Shown one piece after another: positions 25,081-34,260 of a stretch of DNA of 64,000 nucleotides. The notes beneath the pieces are model-generated. The model searched no databases. It saw only the letters and a list, made by a program, of their open reading frames with translations, and was not told where the DNA came from. Positions within the stretch are counted from its first letter, which is position 1, and the number at the start of each line of letters is the position of its first letter. The translations under genes were made by a program, and so were the position numbers. This DNA is from an uncultured Dokdonella sp. (GTDB lineage Bacteria > Pseudomonadota > Gammaproteobacteria > Xanthomonadales > Rhodanobacteraceae): contig CAKSZY010000005.1 in the NCBI GenBank assembly GCA_934526015.1, positions 1 to 64,000 of the forward strand, written 5' to 3'.

Positions 25081-26618
25081 TGGCGATCCGCGTGTACGTC
25101 CCCTGCGACACCACGGCGCTCGCCTGCGGGGCCGAAGCGGTCGCCCGGGCGATCACTGCCGAGGCGGCGCGGCGCGGCCTCGACATCCACCTCGTGCGCA
25201 ACGGCTCGCGCGGCCTGTACTGGCTGGAGCCGCTGGTCGAAGTCGCCACCCCGCGCGGCCGCGTCGGCTATGGCCCGATTCGCGCGACCGACGTGCCGGG
25301 ACTGTTCGACGCCGGCTTCCTCGACGGCGGCGCGCATGCGCTCGGCCACGGCCTCGTCGAGGCGATTCCGTATCTCGCCAGCCAGCAACGCCTGTGCTTC
25401 GCCCGCAACGGCGTGATCGATCCGCTCGATCTCGACGACTACGCCGCGAATGGCGGCTGGAAGGGCCTCGAGGTCGCGCTCGCGCTTTCCCCGGCGGCGA
25501 TCGTCCAGTGCGTGGCCGACTCCGGCCTGCGCGGTCGCGGCGGCGCCGCGTTCCCGGCCGGGATCAAGTGGAAGACCGTGCTCGATGCCGCATCCGCGCG
25601 GAAATGCGTCGTCTGCAATGCCGACGAAGGCGATTCCGGCACATTCTCCGACCGCATGCTGATCGAGGGCGATCCGTATCGCCTGATCGAAGGCATGACG
25701 ATCGCCGGCCTCGGCACCGGCGCGGACATGGGCTACGTCTACCTGCGCAGCGAGTACCCGCTCGCCTTCCGCCTGTTCGGCGAGGCGATCCGGCGCGCAC
25801 GCGCGGCCGGCTGGCTCGGTGCCGATGTCGGCGGCAGCGGCCGTGCCTTCGACATCGACCTGCGCCTCGGCGCCGGTGCCTACATCTGCGGCGAGGAAAC
25901 CGCCCTGCTGGAGAGCCTCGAGGGCAAGCGCGGCCAGGTGCGTTTCCGGCCGCCGTTGCCGGCGCTGAAGGGTCTGTTCGGCCAGCCGACCCTGGTCAAC
26001 AACGTCATCACCTTGGCCTCGGTGCCGGACATCCTCGCCCACGGCGCCGGCGGGTACCGCGACTACGGCGTCGGCCGTTCGCGTGGCACCCTGCCGATCC
26101 AGCTCGGCGGCAACGTGAAGCGCGGCGGCCTGGTCGAGCGCGCCTTCGGCCTGAGCCTGCGCGAACTGCTCTACGACTACGGCGGCGGCAGTGCCAGCGG
26201 CCGGCCGATCCGCGCCGTGCAGGTCGGCGGACCGCTCGGCGCCTACCTGCCCGAGTCGAAGTTCGACACGCCGCTCGACTACGAAGCCTTCGCCGCGGTC
26301 GGCGCGATGCTCGGCCACGGCGGCATCGTCGCCTTCGACGACAGCGTCGACATGCTCGAGCAGGCCCGCTTCGCGATGGAGTTCTGCGCGCTCGAATCCT
26401 GCGGCAAGTGCACGCCATGCCGGATCGGCTCGACCCGCGGCGTCGAGGTCATCGAGCGCATCCGATCCGGTCCGGACCGCGACGGCAGCATCGCCCTGCT
26501 GCGCAGCCTGGCCGACACCATGCAGCACGGCTCGCTGTGCGCGCTCGGCGGCCTCACTCCGTTTCCGGTGCTGAGCGCGCTCGAGCATTTCGCCGAAGAC
26601 TTCGCGCCGCGCACCTGA
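25080..26618 (+). CDS. fdsB: NAD-dependent formate dehydrogenase, beta subunit (NuoF-like diaphorase)
   Basis: The 512-residue subunit carries an N-terminal thioredoxin-like ferredoxin domain, then the NuoF core: the FMN/NAD region GLRGRGGAAFPAGIKWKTVL and CNADEGDSGTFSDRMLIEGD, the GAGAYICGEETALLESLEGK motif, and the C-terminal [4Fe-4S] site ESCGKCTPCRIGSTRG plus a later Cys in HGSLCALGG. It transfers electrons from formate oxidation to NAD+. It begins one base before the fdsG stop ends. After its stop a 313 bp repeat-rich gap separates it from fdsA, which is unusually long for this operon. Confidence 0.95.
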   Translation: MAIRVYVPCDTTALACGAEAVARAITAEAARRGLDIHLVRNGSRGLYWLEPLVEVATPRGRVGYGPIRATDVPGLFDAGFLDGGAHALGHGLVEAIPYLASQQRLCFARNGVIDPLDLDDYAANGGWKGLEVALALSPAAIVQCVADSGLRGRGGAAFPAGIKWKTVLDAASARKCVVCNADEGDSGTFSDRMLIEGDPYRLIEGMTIAGLGTGADMGYVYLRSEYPLAFRLFGEAIRRARAAGWLGADVGGSGRAFDIDLRLGAGAYICGEETALLESLEGKRGQVRFRPPLPALKGLFGQPTLVNNVITLASVPDILAHGAGGYRDYGVGRSRGTLPIQLGGNVKRGGLVERAFGLSLRELLYDYGGGSASGRPIRAVQVGGPLGAYLPESKFDTPLDYEAFAAVGAMLGHGGIVAFDDSVDMLEQARFAMEFCALESCGKCTPCRIGSTRGVEVIERIRSGPDRDGSIALLRSLADTMQHGSLCALGGLTPFPVLSALEHFAEDFAPRT

Positions 26619-26931
26619 CTGGCGGAGCCACGGGTGCAGGAAGGACGAGAAGAACTCGAAGAAGGAGCGGGAGATTGAAACACGGAGCACACGGAGCACA
26701 CGGAGGAAAGCACGGGATGCCGTTCGGGTTGCCCTTCGCACTCCTCGTATCCAACGTGATTCAATCTCCCGCCTTCGATGGGAAATGAAGCAACAGGCTG
26801 AAACACCCGGGACACGAAGGGAGCGAAGAAGATCGTCCGGATGACCCGCTCTTTCTCCGTGTGCTCCGTGTTTCCGGCTTCTGCATTGTCACGTTCCAGA
26901 GCGGTTTGAAGCGGGATCGAGGGGGAATCGC
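26619..26931. repeat. Intergenic region with overlapping inverted repeats between fdsB and fdsA
   Basis: Two perfect inverted repeats interleave. One is a 20 bp pair, GAAACACGGAGCACACGGAG at 26677-26696 with its complement at 26855-26874. The other is a 13 bp pair, GCGGGAGATTGAA at 26667-26679 with its complement at 26760-26772. Their left arms overlap by three bases, so the two stems may be alternative folds. The left arm is itself a short tandem (CACGGAG units). There is no ORF with coding character. Confidence 0.8.
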
Positions 26932-29832
26932 ATGCGCTCCATCGCCGAACCCGATTACGGCACGCCGGCCATCCAGCCGATCGCGACGCTGAAACCGGTG
27001 CGCGCCGAAATCGACGGCATCGCGGTGAGCGTGCCGCCGGGCACCTCGGTGCTGCGCGCCGCGTCGCTCCACGGCATCGCCATTCCGAAGCTGTGCGCGA
27101 CCGATGCGCTCGACGCCTTCGGTTCGTGCCGGCTGTGCCTGGTCGAGATCGAGGGCATGAAGGGCTATCCGGCTTCGTGCACGACGCCGGTCGCCGAGGG
27201 CATGAAGGTGACGACGCAGACCGCGAAGCTCGCCGAGCTGCGCCGCGGCGTCATGGAGCTCTACATTTCCGACCATCCGCTCGACTGCCTGACCTGTCCG
27301 GCCAACGGCCATTGCGAACTGCAGGACATGGCCGGCGCGGTCGGCCTGCGCGAGGTGCGCTACGGCCACGACGGTGCCAACCACGTGTCCGCGCAGCTCG
27401 CGGACGGCAGCGCCAACCCGCACTTCGCGGCGAAGGACGGCTCCAATCCGTATTTCAGCTTCGATCCGTCGAAATGCATCGTCTGCTCGCGTTGCGTGCG
27501 CGCCTGCGCCGAGGTGCAGGGCACCTTCGCCCTGACCATCGCCGGTCGCGGTTTCGAGTCGAAGGTCGCCGCCGGTCAGGACGAGCCCTTCCTCGATTCC
27601 GAGTGCGTCTCCTGCGGCGCCTGCGTGCAGGCCTGCCCGACGGCGACGCTGAGCGAGAACGCGCTGATCGCGATGGGCCAGCCGCAGCGCAGCGTGGTCA
27701 CCACCTGCGCCTACTGCGGGGTTGGCTGCTCGTTCCGCGCCGAGATGCAGGGTGAGGACATCGTGCGCATGGTGCCCGACGCCAACGGCGGGGCGAACCA
27801 CGGCCATTCCTGCGTCAAGGGCCGCTTCGCGATCGGCTACGCCACCCATCCCGAGCGCATCCTCAAGCCGATGATCCGCGCGCGCATCACCGATGCCTGG
27901 CGCGAGGTGTCGTGGGATGAGGCGATCGCTCATGCCGCCGGCGAGTTCCGTCGCATCCAGGCGCAGTACGGACGCGACTCGATCGGCGGCATCACCTCGT
28001 CGCGCTGCACGAACGAGGAGACCTGGCTCGTGCAGAAGCTCGTGCGCGCCGCGTTCGGCAACAACAACGTCGATACCTGCGCGCGCGTGTGCCATTCACC
28101 GACCGGCTACGGACTCAAGCAGACCCTCGGCGAGTCGGCCGGAACCCAGGATTTCGATTCGGTGATGGATGCCGACGTCATCTTCGTCATCGGCGCGAAC
28201 CCGACCGATGCCCACCCGGTGTTCGCCTCGCAGATGAAGCGTCGCCTGCGCGAGGGCGCGCAGCTGATCGTCGCCGATCCGCGCCGCATCGACCTCGTGC
28301 GCACGCCGCATGTCGAGGCGGCCCACCACCTCGCCCTGCGTCCCGGCACCAATGTCGCCGTGCTGACCGCGATGGCGCATGTCGTCGTCACCGAGGGACT
28401 GGTCGACGAGGCTTTCGTCGCCTTGCGTTGCGAGGCGGAGTCGTTTGCCCGCTGGCGCGACTTCGTCGCCGACCCGGCGCGTTCGCCGGAGGCGGTCGAG
28501 GCCGCGACCGGCGTGCCGGCCGCCGCACTGCGCGCCGCCGCACGCCTCTATGCAACGGCCGGCAATGCGGCGATCTACTACGGCCTCGGCGTCACCGAGC
28601 ACGCGCAGGGATCGACCGCGGTGATGGCGATCGCCAACCTGGCGATGGCGACCGGCAACATCGGTCGCCGCGGCGTCGGCGTGAATCCGCTGCGCGGGCA
28701 GAACAACGTGCAGGGTTCCTGCGACATGGGCTCGTTCCCGCACGAGTTCCCCGGCTATCGCCATGTCGCCGACGACGCCGTGCGCGCCAGTTTCGAGCAG
28801 GCTTGGGACGCGCCGCTGCGCGGCGATCCCGGCCTGCGCATCCCGAACATGTTCGATGCCGCGCTCGACGGCGGTTTCAAGGGCCTCTACATCCAGGGCG
28901 AGGACATCGCCCAGTCCGACCCGAACCTCCAGCACGTCACCGCGGCACTGTCGGCGATGGAGTGCGTGGTCGTGCAGGACCTGTTCCTCAACGAGACGGC
29001 GAAGTACGCCCACGTGTTCCTGCCGGGGTCGACCTTCCTCGAAAAGGACGGCACGTTCACCAATGCCGAGCGGCGCGTCTCGCGCGTGCGCCGGGTGATG
29101 CAGCCGAAAAGCGGACTGGCCGACTGGGAGATCACCCAGCGGCTGGCCAACGCGTTGGGTTATCCGATGGCCTATGCGCATCCGGCCGAAATCATGGACG
29201 AGATCGCCCGCCTGACGCCGACCTTCGCCGGCATCGACTACGCGCGTCTCGACGCGCGCGGCAGCATCCAGTGGCCGTGCAACGACGCGGCCCCGGACGG
29301 CACGCCGACCATGCACGTCGATGCCTTCGTGCGCGGCAAGGGCCGCTTCATGCTGACCGCCTACGTGCCGACCCGCGAGAAGGTCAACGCGCGCTTCCCG
29401 TTGATCCTCACCACCGGGCGCATCCTCAGCCAGTACAACGTCGGTGCGCAGACGCGGCGCACGGCGAACGTCGTCTGGCATGGCGAGGATGTGCTCGACA
29501 TCCACCCGCACGATGCCGAGGCGCGCGGCATCGCCGACGGCGACCGGGTCGGCATCGCCAGCCGCGCCGGCGAGACCGTGCTGCGCGCGCGCATCAGCGA
29601 GCGCTTGCAGCCGGGCGTGGTCTACACCACCTTCCACTTCCCGTCCTCCGGGGCCAACGTCATCACCACCGAAAACTCCGACTGGGCCACCAACTGCCCC
29701 GAATACAAGGTCACCGCCGTCGAAGTGGCGAAGGTCGGCCATCCGTCGGCCTGGCAGCAGCGCCATCGCGCCTTCAGCGCGGCACAGCAGGCCTTGCTCG
29801 ATGCCGGTCGACAGGAGTCCGGGTCGGCATGA
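26932..29832 (+). CDS. fdsA: NAD-dependent formate dehydrogenase, alpha (molybdenum) subunit
   Basis: The 966-residue catalytic subunit starts with a NuoG-like [2Fe-2S] ferredoxin (CRLCLVE around residues 66-83), a His-ligated cluster (HPLDCLTCPANGHCELQDM), and two [4Fe-4S] motifs (CIVCSRCVRAC and CVSCGACVQACPT). The molybdopterin domain has its own cluster (CAYCGVGC...CVKGRF) and Cys387 in CARVCHSPT as molybdenum ligand, so it is a cysteine rather than selenocysteine enzyme. Late motifs GQNNVQGSCDMG and NCPEYKVTAVEV are typical of formate dehydrogenases. It oxidises formate to CO2 in the cytoplasm. GGGGG precedes the ATG, and the stop overlaps fdhD (ATGA). Confidence 0.97.
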   Translation: MRSIAEPDYGTPAIQPIATLKPVRAEIDGIAVSVPPGTSVLRAASLHGIAIPKLCATDALDAFGSCRLCLVEIEGMKGYPASCTTPVAEGMKVTTQTAKLAELRRGVMELYISDHPLDCLTCPANGHCELQDMAGAVGLREVRYGHDGANHVSAQLADGSANPHFAAKDGSNPYFSFDPSKCIVCSRCVRACAEVQGTFALTIAGRGFESKVAAGQDEPFLDSECVSCGACVQACPTATLSENALIAMGQPQRSVVTTCAYCGVGCSFRAEMQGEDIVRMVPDANGGANHGHSCVKGRFAIGYATHPERILKPMIRARITDAWREVSWDEAIAHAAGEFRRIQAQYGRDSIGGITSSRCTNEETWLVQKLVRAAFGNNNVDTCARVCHSPTGYGLKQTLGESAGTQDFDSVMDADVIFVIGANPTDAHPVFASQMKRRLREGAQLIVADPRRIDLVRTPHVEAAHHLALRPGTNVAVLTAMAHVVVTEGLVDEAFVALRCEAESFARWRDFVADPARSPEAVEAATGVPAAALRAAARLYATAGNAAIYYGLGVTEHAQGSTAVMAIANLAMATGNIGRRGVGVNPLRGQNNVQGSCDMGSFPHEFPGYRHVADDAVRASFEQAWDAPLRGDPGLRIPNMFDAALDGGFKGLYIQGEDIAQSDPNLQHVTAALSAMECVVVQDLFLNETAKYAHVFLPGSTFLEKDGTFTNAERRVSRVRRVMQPKSGLADWEITQRLANALGYPMAYAHPAEIMDEIARLTPTFAGIDYARLDARGSIQWPCNDAAPDGTPTMHVDAFVRGKGRFMLTAYVPTREKVNARFPLILTTGRILSQYNVGAQTRRTANVVWHGEDVLDIHPHDAEARGIADGDRVGIASRAGETVLRARISERLQPGVVYTTFHFPSSGANVITTENSDWATNCPEYKVTAVEVAKVGHPSAWQQRHRAFSAAQQALLDAGRQESGSA

Positions 29833-30635
29833 CCGGCGCAGCGACGAAAGGGGCGGTCCGCCGCTGCGTCGAGCGCCGGCGCCCGCGCGACGCCGGCCCC
29901 GGCGAGGACTGGATCGCCGCGGAAGTGCCGGTGGCGATCCGCTGCAACGACCAGCCGCACGTGGTGATGATGGCGACGCCGTGCGACCTCGGCGATTTCG
30001 CCCTCGGCTTCGCCCTCAGCGAGGGCATCATCGCCACCGCGGATGAACTCGGCGAGGTGGTCGAGACGACCCTGCTCGAGGGCGTGCAACTGTCGCTGCA
30101 CATTCCGCCCGCGCGTGCCGAGGCGGTGGCGCGGCGCCAGCGCAACCTGACCGGCCGCAGCGGCTGCGGCCTGTGCGGCACGCAGGAACTCGAGGATGTC
30201 GTCCGTCATCCGCCGCGGGTCGCTGCGCCGCCGGCGGTCGCCGATGCGGTCCTGCATCGCGCCCTGGATGCGCTGGCCGGTGCGCAGCCGCTCAACGCCC
30301 TGACCGGTGCCGTGCACGCGGCCGCCTGGTCCGATCGCGAAGGTCGGCTGCTGCTCGTGCGCGAGGATGTCGGCCGCCACAATGCGCTGGACAAGCTGAT
30401 CGGCGCGCTGGCGAAGGCCGGACTCGATCCGCAGGCAGGATTTCTGGTCGTCACCAGCCGGGCGAGTTACGAGATGGTGCAGAAGGCCGCCACGGTCGGG
30501 ATCGGATTCATCGCCGCGGTGTCGGCGCCGACCGCGCTGGCCATCCATCTCGCCGAATCGACCGGCGTCACCCTGATCGGCTTCGCCCGCGCCGAAGGCC
30601 ATGTCGTCTACGCGCGCCGGGCCGCGGAGGACTGA
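29829..30635 (+). CDS. fdhD: Formate dehydrogenase sulfurtransferase FdhD
   Basis: FdhD moves sulfur from a cysteine desulfurase onto the molybdenum cofactor so that formate dehydrogenase becomes active. The 268-residue protein has the required redox-active pair in SGCGLCGTQEL, the GDFALGFALSEGI segment, and the conserved REDVGRHNALDKLIGAL and TSRASYEMVQKAA blocks. Its ATG overlaps the fdsA stop (ATGA), and fdsD follows after two bases, so it is made together with the enzyme it matures. The N-terminal 20 residues are Arg-rich and family-variable. Confidence 0.96.
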   Translation: MTGAATKGAVRRCVERRRPRDAGPGEDWIAAEVPVAIRCNDQPHVVMMATPCDLGDFALGFALSEGIIATADELGEVVETTLLEGVQLSLHIPPARAEAVARRQRNLTGRSGCGLCGTQELEDVVRHPPRVAAPPAVADAVLHRALDALAGAQPLNALTGAVHAAAWSDREGRLLLVREDVGRHNALDKLIGALAKAGLDPQAGFLVVTSRASYEMVQKAATVGIGFIAAVSAPTALAIHLAESTGVTLIGFARAEGHVVYARRAAED

Positions 30636-30637
30636 GC

Positions 30638-30871
30638 ATGGACATCGGGCGCCTCGTGCAGATGGCCAACGACATCGGCGACTACTTCGCCAGCGAACCC
30701 GATCGCGCCGCCGCCGTGGCCGGCATCGCCAGCCACCTCGAGCGCTTCTGGGAAGCGCGCATGCGCCGGCAGATCCTCGCCCACCTCGCCGCCGGCGGCG
30801 ACGGCCTCGACGACCTGCCGCGCGCGGCGATTGCCGAACTTGCGATGAGGGGGCTAGGGGCTGGGGGCTAG
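30638..30871 (+). CDS. fdsD: Formate dehydrogenase delta subunit
   Basis: The 77-residue protein matches FdsD: RLVQMANDIGDYFASEPDRA, then HLERFWEARMRRQILAHLAA. FdsD is a small subunit of soluble formate dehydrogenases thought to help cofactor insertion or stability, and it closes the operon. The last residues (MRGLGAGG) and the TAG stop come from the first heptamers of repeat copy B, so the original end of the gene appears to have been overwritten, as in the esterase at 10697. The ATG is two bases after the fdhD stop with a GGAGG nearby. Confidence 0.9.
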   Translation: MDIGRLVQMANDIGDYFASEPDRAAAVAGIASHLERFWEARMRRQILAHLAAGGDGLDDLPRAAIAELAMRGLGAGG

Positions 30872-31097
30872 GGGCGAGGGGCGAGGGGCGAGGGGAGAGG
30901 GCTCGAAACTCGAAGACCGGATCAAGCTTGCGATGGTGCTACAGGGGCTGGCCGTACGAGGGTAACGCGCGTGACGACACCTGGTTGTCGAGCCCTCGCC
31001 CCTCGCCCCTCGCCCTTCCTCTAGCCCCTCGCCCCTCGCCCCTCGCCCTTCCTCTAGCCCCTCGCCCTTCCTCCAGCCCCTAGCCCCTAGCCCCTAG
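30848..31097. repeat. G-rich heptamer palindromic repeat, copy B
   Basis: The left arm is GGGGCTA-type and GGGCGAG units and the right arm is the complementary C-rich units to 31097. The core carries AGGGCTCGA (30898-30906) paired with TCGAGCCCT, and AGCTTGCGATGGTGCTACAG at 30925-30944. Both flanking convergent genes (fdsD and the HemJ-like gene) take their TAG stops from its arms. Confidence 0.88.
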
Positions 31098-31534
31098 AAA
31101 GGTTTGACCACCACCAGCACGACGATGCCGATCAGCAGCAGCGCCGGCACTTCGTTGTAGATGCGCCACCAGCGGCTCGAGCGCGTGTTGGCGTCGCGGG
31201 CGAATACGCGCACGAAGCGGGCGAGGCTGACGTGGTAGGCGGCCAGCAGCGCGACCAGCAGCAGCTTGAGGTGGAACCAGCCGCCCTGGCGCAAGGTTTC
31301 CGGTGCGTGGGTCAGCCACCACAGGGTCAGGGCGAGGCCGGAGACGAGCGCCAGCGCGCCGCCGATGTGGGTGATGCCGAGCAGGCGCCGCTGCATCGTC
31401 TTGAAGCGCTCGCGCACGAGGGCTTCGGGGGCTTCGCAGTGGTAGACGAACAGGCGCGGCAGGTAGAACAGGCCGGCGAACCAGGTCACGACGAAGATGA
31501 TGTGGAACGCCTTGAGCCAGAGCATGCGCGGCAT
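31094..31534 (-). CDS. hemJ: HemJ-type protoporphyrinogen IX oxidase
   Basis: The 146-residue integral membrane protein has four transmembrane helices. It carries the HemJ signature at its start (MLWLKAFHIIFVVTWFAGLF then YLPRLFVYH) and GGWFHLKLLLVALLAAYHVS in the third helix, with the conserved His and Lys that bind haem and act in catalysis. HemJ oxidises protoporphyrinogen IX in bacteria lacking HemG and HemY. The start may be the ATG at 31532-31534 or the one at 31523-31525, a difference of three residues. The TAG stop lies within the C-rich arm of repeat copy B. Genes of this family are sometimes annotated CopD-like; the motifs favour HemJ. Confidence 0.85.
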   Translation of the reverse strand: MPRMLWLKAFHIIFVVTWFAGLFYLPRLFVYHCEAPEALVRERFKTMQRRLLGITHIGGALALVSGLALTLWWLTHAPETLRQGGWFHLKLLLVALLAAYHVSLARFVRVFARDANTRSSRWWRIYNEVPALLLIGIVVLVVVKPF

Positions 31535-31679
31535 CCGGTGAGCGGGCCGCGAGTATAACCGCGGCACGCACGCGCGCCGGTCGTTGCGGTGTCCTGCGCA
31601 TGCGCAGGCCGCGCAGCCTCCCTTGACGCGACCGGTTCCTGGTGGCAATAAACGGATTCGCTCCGGCCGGCCCTTGCCC

Positions 31680-32393
31680 GTGAATCCTCCGCAGTTCGTC
31701 GTTCGCCAGCTCGATCCCGAGCGCGCGCGCCGCACCCGATTGTTCCTCGCCCTCGCCTGGATCGGCTCGATCGCGATCGCGGTCGTGCTCGCCGCGCTGT
31801 TCGTCTCCCGCCACGAGCGCGACCCGAAGGTCGATGTCGCGGCCAACACCGAGGTCGAGGCGCTGAAGTCGCGCATCGCCGTGCTCGAGCGCTCCGAGCA
31901 GGTCGCCAAGGCCGCCCTCGTCGAGTTGCAGTCGACCTTGCGCGACCGCGAGGAGGAGATTGCCGGCGTGCGTGCCGATCTCGCCTTCTACGGGCGCCTC
32001 GTCGGCGGCGCCCGACGCGAGGGCATCGCCGTGCATGCCCTGACCCTCGAGCCGGTCAGCGGTTCGCGCGCGTGGAACTTCAGCGCCACCCTCACCCAGA
32101 ACTTCCGTCGCGGCAGCGAAACGCGCGGGCGGCTTTCGCTGGCGGTGTCCGGCATCCGTGACGGCCGTCTCGTCACCCTCGGCTGGGCGGAGCTCGTGCA
32201 GCAGCCGCAAGGTTCCGGAATCGAGTATGCGTTCAAGTATTTCCAGCAGATCAACGGCACCATCATGCTGCCCGAGGGTTTCGAGCCGAATCGCGTGCGC
32301 GCGATGGCCGAAGGCGACGGCGGACGGGCCGACCAGGAATTTTCGTGGAACGAAGCGGCCAAGGCCGGGGAGACAGATGATGTTCGGAAGTGA
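31680..32393 (+). CDS. DUF6776-type membrane protein with coiled coil
   Basis: The 237-residue protein has one N-terminal transmembrane helix (FLALAWIGSIAIAVVLAALF), then a coiled coil (VEALKSRIAVLERSEQVAKA and onwards, about residues 58-105). A C-terminal beta-rich domain includes AVHALTLEPVSG, FSATLTQNFRRGS and IEYAFKYFQQINGTIMLPEG. It matches my memory of the DUF6776 family, which sits next to bactofilin and erpA in Xanthomonadales and related groups. It overlaps the bactofilin gene by 17 bases, suggesting a joint envelope or cytoskeletal role. The GTG at 31680 is the start closest to the conserved N-terminus. Confidence 0.65.
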   Translation: MNPPQFVVRQLDPERARRTRLFLALAWIGSIAIAVVLAALFVSRHERDPKVDVAANTEVEALKSRIAVLERSEQVAKAALVELQSTLRDREEEIAGVRADLAFYGRLVGGARREGIAVHALTLEPVSGSRAWNFSATLTQNFRRGSETRGRLSLAVSGIRDGRLVTLGWAELVQQPQGSGIEYAFKYFQQINGTIMLPEGFEPNRVRAMAEGDGGRADQEFSWNEAAKAGETDDVRK

Positions 32394-32796
32394 CAAGCGC
32401 AACGGGCGGACGGGTGCCACGATCACCACGCTGATCGCGCAGGGCACGGTCATCCGTGGCGACGTCGAGTTCGCCGGCGGCCTGCATCTCGACGGCACCG
32501 TCGAGGGTTCGCTGGCCGCGCAGGGCGAGCAGGCGATGTTGACGGTCAGCGACAAGGGGCGCGTCACCGGCGAGATCCGCGCCGCCAATGCCTGCATCAA
32601 CGGCGAGGTGGTCGGCGACATCTTCGTCAGCGGCCGGCTCGAACTGGCCGTGCAGGCACGCGTCGAGGGCAACGTCCACTACAAGGTGCTGGAGATGGCC
32701 GCCGGTGCACAGGTCAACGGCAAGATGGTCCACCAGACCGAACTGCCGCGGCAGATCAGCGGCCCGGTCGCCGCCGGTGAAGCGGCCGGTGCTTGA
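32377..32796 (+). CDS. Bactofilin family cytoskeletal protein
   Basis: The 139-residue protein is a bactofilin (DUF583). A flexible N-terminus is followed by the right-handed beta-helix core with its regular hydrophobic rungs: [71 protein letters not shown]. The C-terminus is disordered. Bactofilins polymerise without nucleotide and position cell-wall or surface machinery. It overlaps the upstream coiled-coil membrane protein gene by 17 bases, and erpA starts 64 bases later. A purine-rich GGGGAGAC precedes the double ATG. Confidence 0.9.
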   Translation: MMFGSDKRNGRTGATITTLIAQGTVIRGDVEFAGGLHLDGTVEGSLAAQGEQAMLTVSDKGRVTGEIRAANACINGEVVGDIFVSGRLELAVQARVEGNVHYKVLEMAAGAQVNGKMVHQTELPRQISGPVAAGEAAGA

Positions 32797-32860
32797 ATCT
32801 GCCGCTTCCGCTACGATCTTGGCCAGGAGCCGGCCTGCCCGCGCCCGCTGGAACGATGCC

Positions 32861-33229
32861 ATGGACACCGCCTTCACCCCGACCTATCTCGATGCCGCCG
32901 AGGCGCCGCTGGTGTTCACCGCGGCGGCTGCCGGCAAGGTCGGCGAACTGATCGCCGAGGAAGGCAATCCGGCCCTGAAGCTGCGCGTCTACATCACCGG
33001 CGGCGGCTGTTCCGGCTTCCAGTACGGTTTCACCTTCGACGAGGAACGCGCCGAGGACGACCTCGCGGTCGAGCGGGATGGCGTCGTCCTGCTGGTCGAT
33101 CCGCTCAGCCTGCAGTACCTCGACGGCGCCGAGATCGATTACGCCGAATCGCTGAGCGGCGCCCAGTTCGTCATCCGCAACCCGAACGCGAAGACGACCT
33201 GCGGCTGCGGTTCGTCGTTCGCGGTCTGA
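32861..33229 (+). CDS. erpA: Iron-sulfur cluster insertion protein ErpA
   Basis: The 122-residue A-type carrier has the three ligand cysteines in [11 protein letters not shown] and TTCGCGSSF. The [20 protein letters not shown] segment and [13 protein letters not shown] are typical of ErpA. It receives Fe-S clusters and hands them to apoproteins, including isoprenoid enzymes, respiratory complexes and formate dehydrogenase-type enzymes. The length is normal. It precedes nudC by 11 bases and may share its transcript. Confidence 0.95.
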   Translation: MDTAFTPTYLDAAEAPLVFTAAAAGKVGELIAEEGNPALKLRVYITGGGCSGFQYGFTFDEERAEDDLAVERDGVVLLVDPLSLQYLDGAEIDYAESLSGAQFVIRNPNAKTTCGCGSSFAV

Positions 33230-33240
33230 TCCGCGCCGGC

Positions 33241-34197
33241 GTGAGTGCCGACCTGCGCAGCCGCAACAACGTCTTTTCCGGCCTCGCCCTCGACCGCTGC
33301 GCCGATCGCCGCGGCGATGCGGACTTCGTCGCCGGGCTGCATTCCAGCGATGCGGCGCGGTTCCTCCTGCTGCGTGCCGATGGCAAGGCCGTGGTCGGTT
33401 CCGGCCACGACCGCCTGCACCTGTTCGGGCGGCACGAACTCGATGCCGGCGTGGCGGCGTGCTTCCTCGGCCGCGACGGCGACGGACGCCCGTATTTCGC
33501 CGTGTCGCCGCCGGCCGCAGAGGCCGACCGCGCCGCGGCCGCAGCCGGCGCGGACTTCCTCGACCTGCGTCGTGCCGGCCTTGCCCTGCCGGCCTTCGAG
33601 GCCGGCCTGTTCGCCTATGCCCGCGCCCTGAGCCACTGGCAGTCGCGCACGCGCTGGTGCGGTGCCTGCGGCAGCGCGCTCGTGCTCGAGTGGGCCGGCC
33701 ATCGTGCCCGCTGCAGCGATCCCGCCTGCGGCCTCGAACACTATCCGCGCACCGATCCGGCGATCATCGTCATCGTCACCTGGCGCGATGCCTGCCTGCT
33801 CGGCCGCCAGCCGAACTGGCCGAGCGGACGCTGGTCGACCCTGGCCGGCTTCGTCGAACCCGGCGAAACGCTCGAAGACGCGGTGCGCCGTGAAGTCGCC
33901 GAGGAAGCCGGCGTGCGCGTGGTCGACTGCGATTACCACTCCTCGCAGCCGTGGCCGTTCCCGGCCTCGCTGATGCTCGGTTTCACCGCGCGCGCGGACG
34001 ATCCGTCGATCGCGGTCGGCGACGAACTGGCCGAGGCGCGCTGGTTCGAGGTCGACGAGTTCATCGCCGGCCTGCGTGCGCGCACGCTTGCGCTGCCGCC
34101 GCCGCTGTCGGTTTCGTACCGGCTGATCGAGCACTGGCTGCGCAACGCCGGCGGTCTCGAGCTCGCCGACCACGCCGATCCCGACGCCTGGCGCTGA
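33241..34197 (+). CDS. nudC: NAD(+)/NADH pyrophosphatase (NudC)
   Basis: The 318-residue Nudix hydrolase has a zinc ribbon (RTRWCGACGSALVLEWAGHR, then CSDPACGLEHYPRTDPA) and a Nudix box GFVEPGETLEDAVRREVAEE followed by AGV. Shortly after comes the family-specific SQPWPFPASLMLGF motif that distinguishes NudC. It splits NADH into NMNH and AMP and removes NAD caps from RNA. The first 110 residues are the less conserved N-terminal domain. The start is GTG at 33241, 11 bases after erpA. Confidence 0.95.
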   Translation: MSADLRSRNNVFSGLALDRCADRRGDADFVAGLHSSDAARFLLLRADGKAVVGSGHDRLHLFGRHELDAGVAACFLGRDGDGRPYFAVSPPAAEADRAAAAAGADFLDLRRAGLALPAFEAGLFAYARALSHWQSRTRWCGACGSALVLEWAGHRARCSDPACGLEHYPRTDPAIIVIVTWRDACLLGRQPNWPSGRWSTLAGFVEPGETLEDAVRREVAEEAGVRVVDCDYHSSQPWPFPASLMLGFTARADDPSIAVGDELAEARWFEVDEFIAGLRARTLALPPPLSVSYRLIEHWLRNAGGLELADHADPDAWR

Positions 34198-34260
34198 GCC
34201 TCGGGCACGTTCGCCGCGGCGCGGCTACAATCGCCCGGCAGTCCGCCGCGCGGAGCCACG

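Noticed and set aside
28089..29828. Upstream extension of the fdhD reading frame inside fdsA
   Set aside because: The frame is open through fdsA, but the extra residues are Arg-rich shadow sequence. FdhD homology begins just after the ATG at 29829, which overlaps the fdsA stop.
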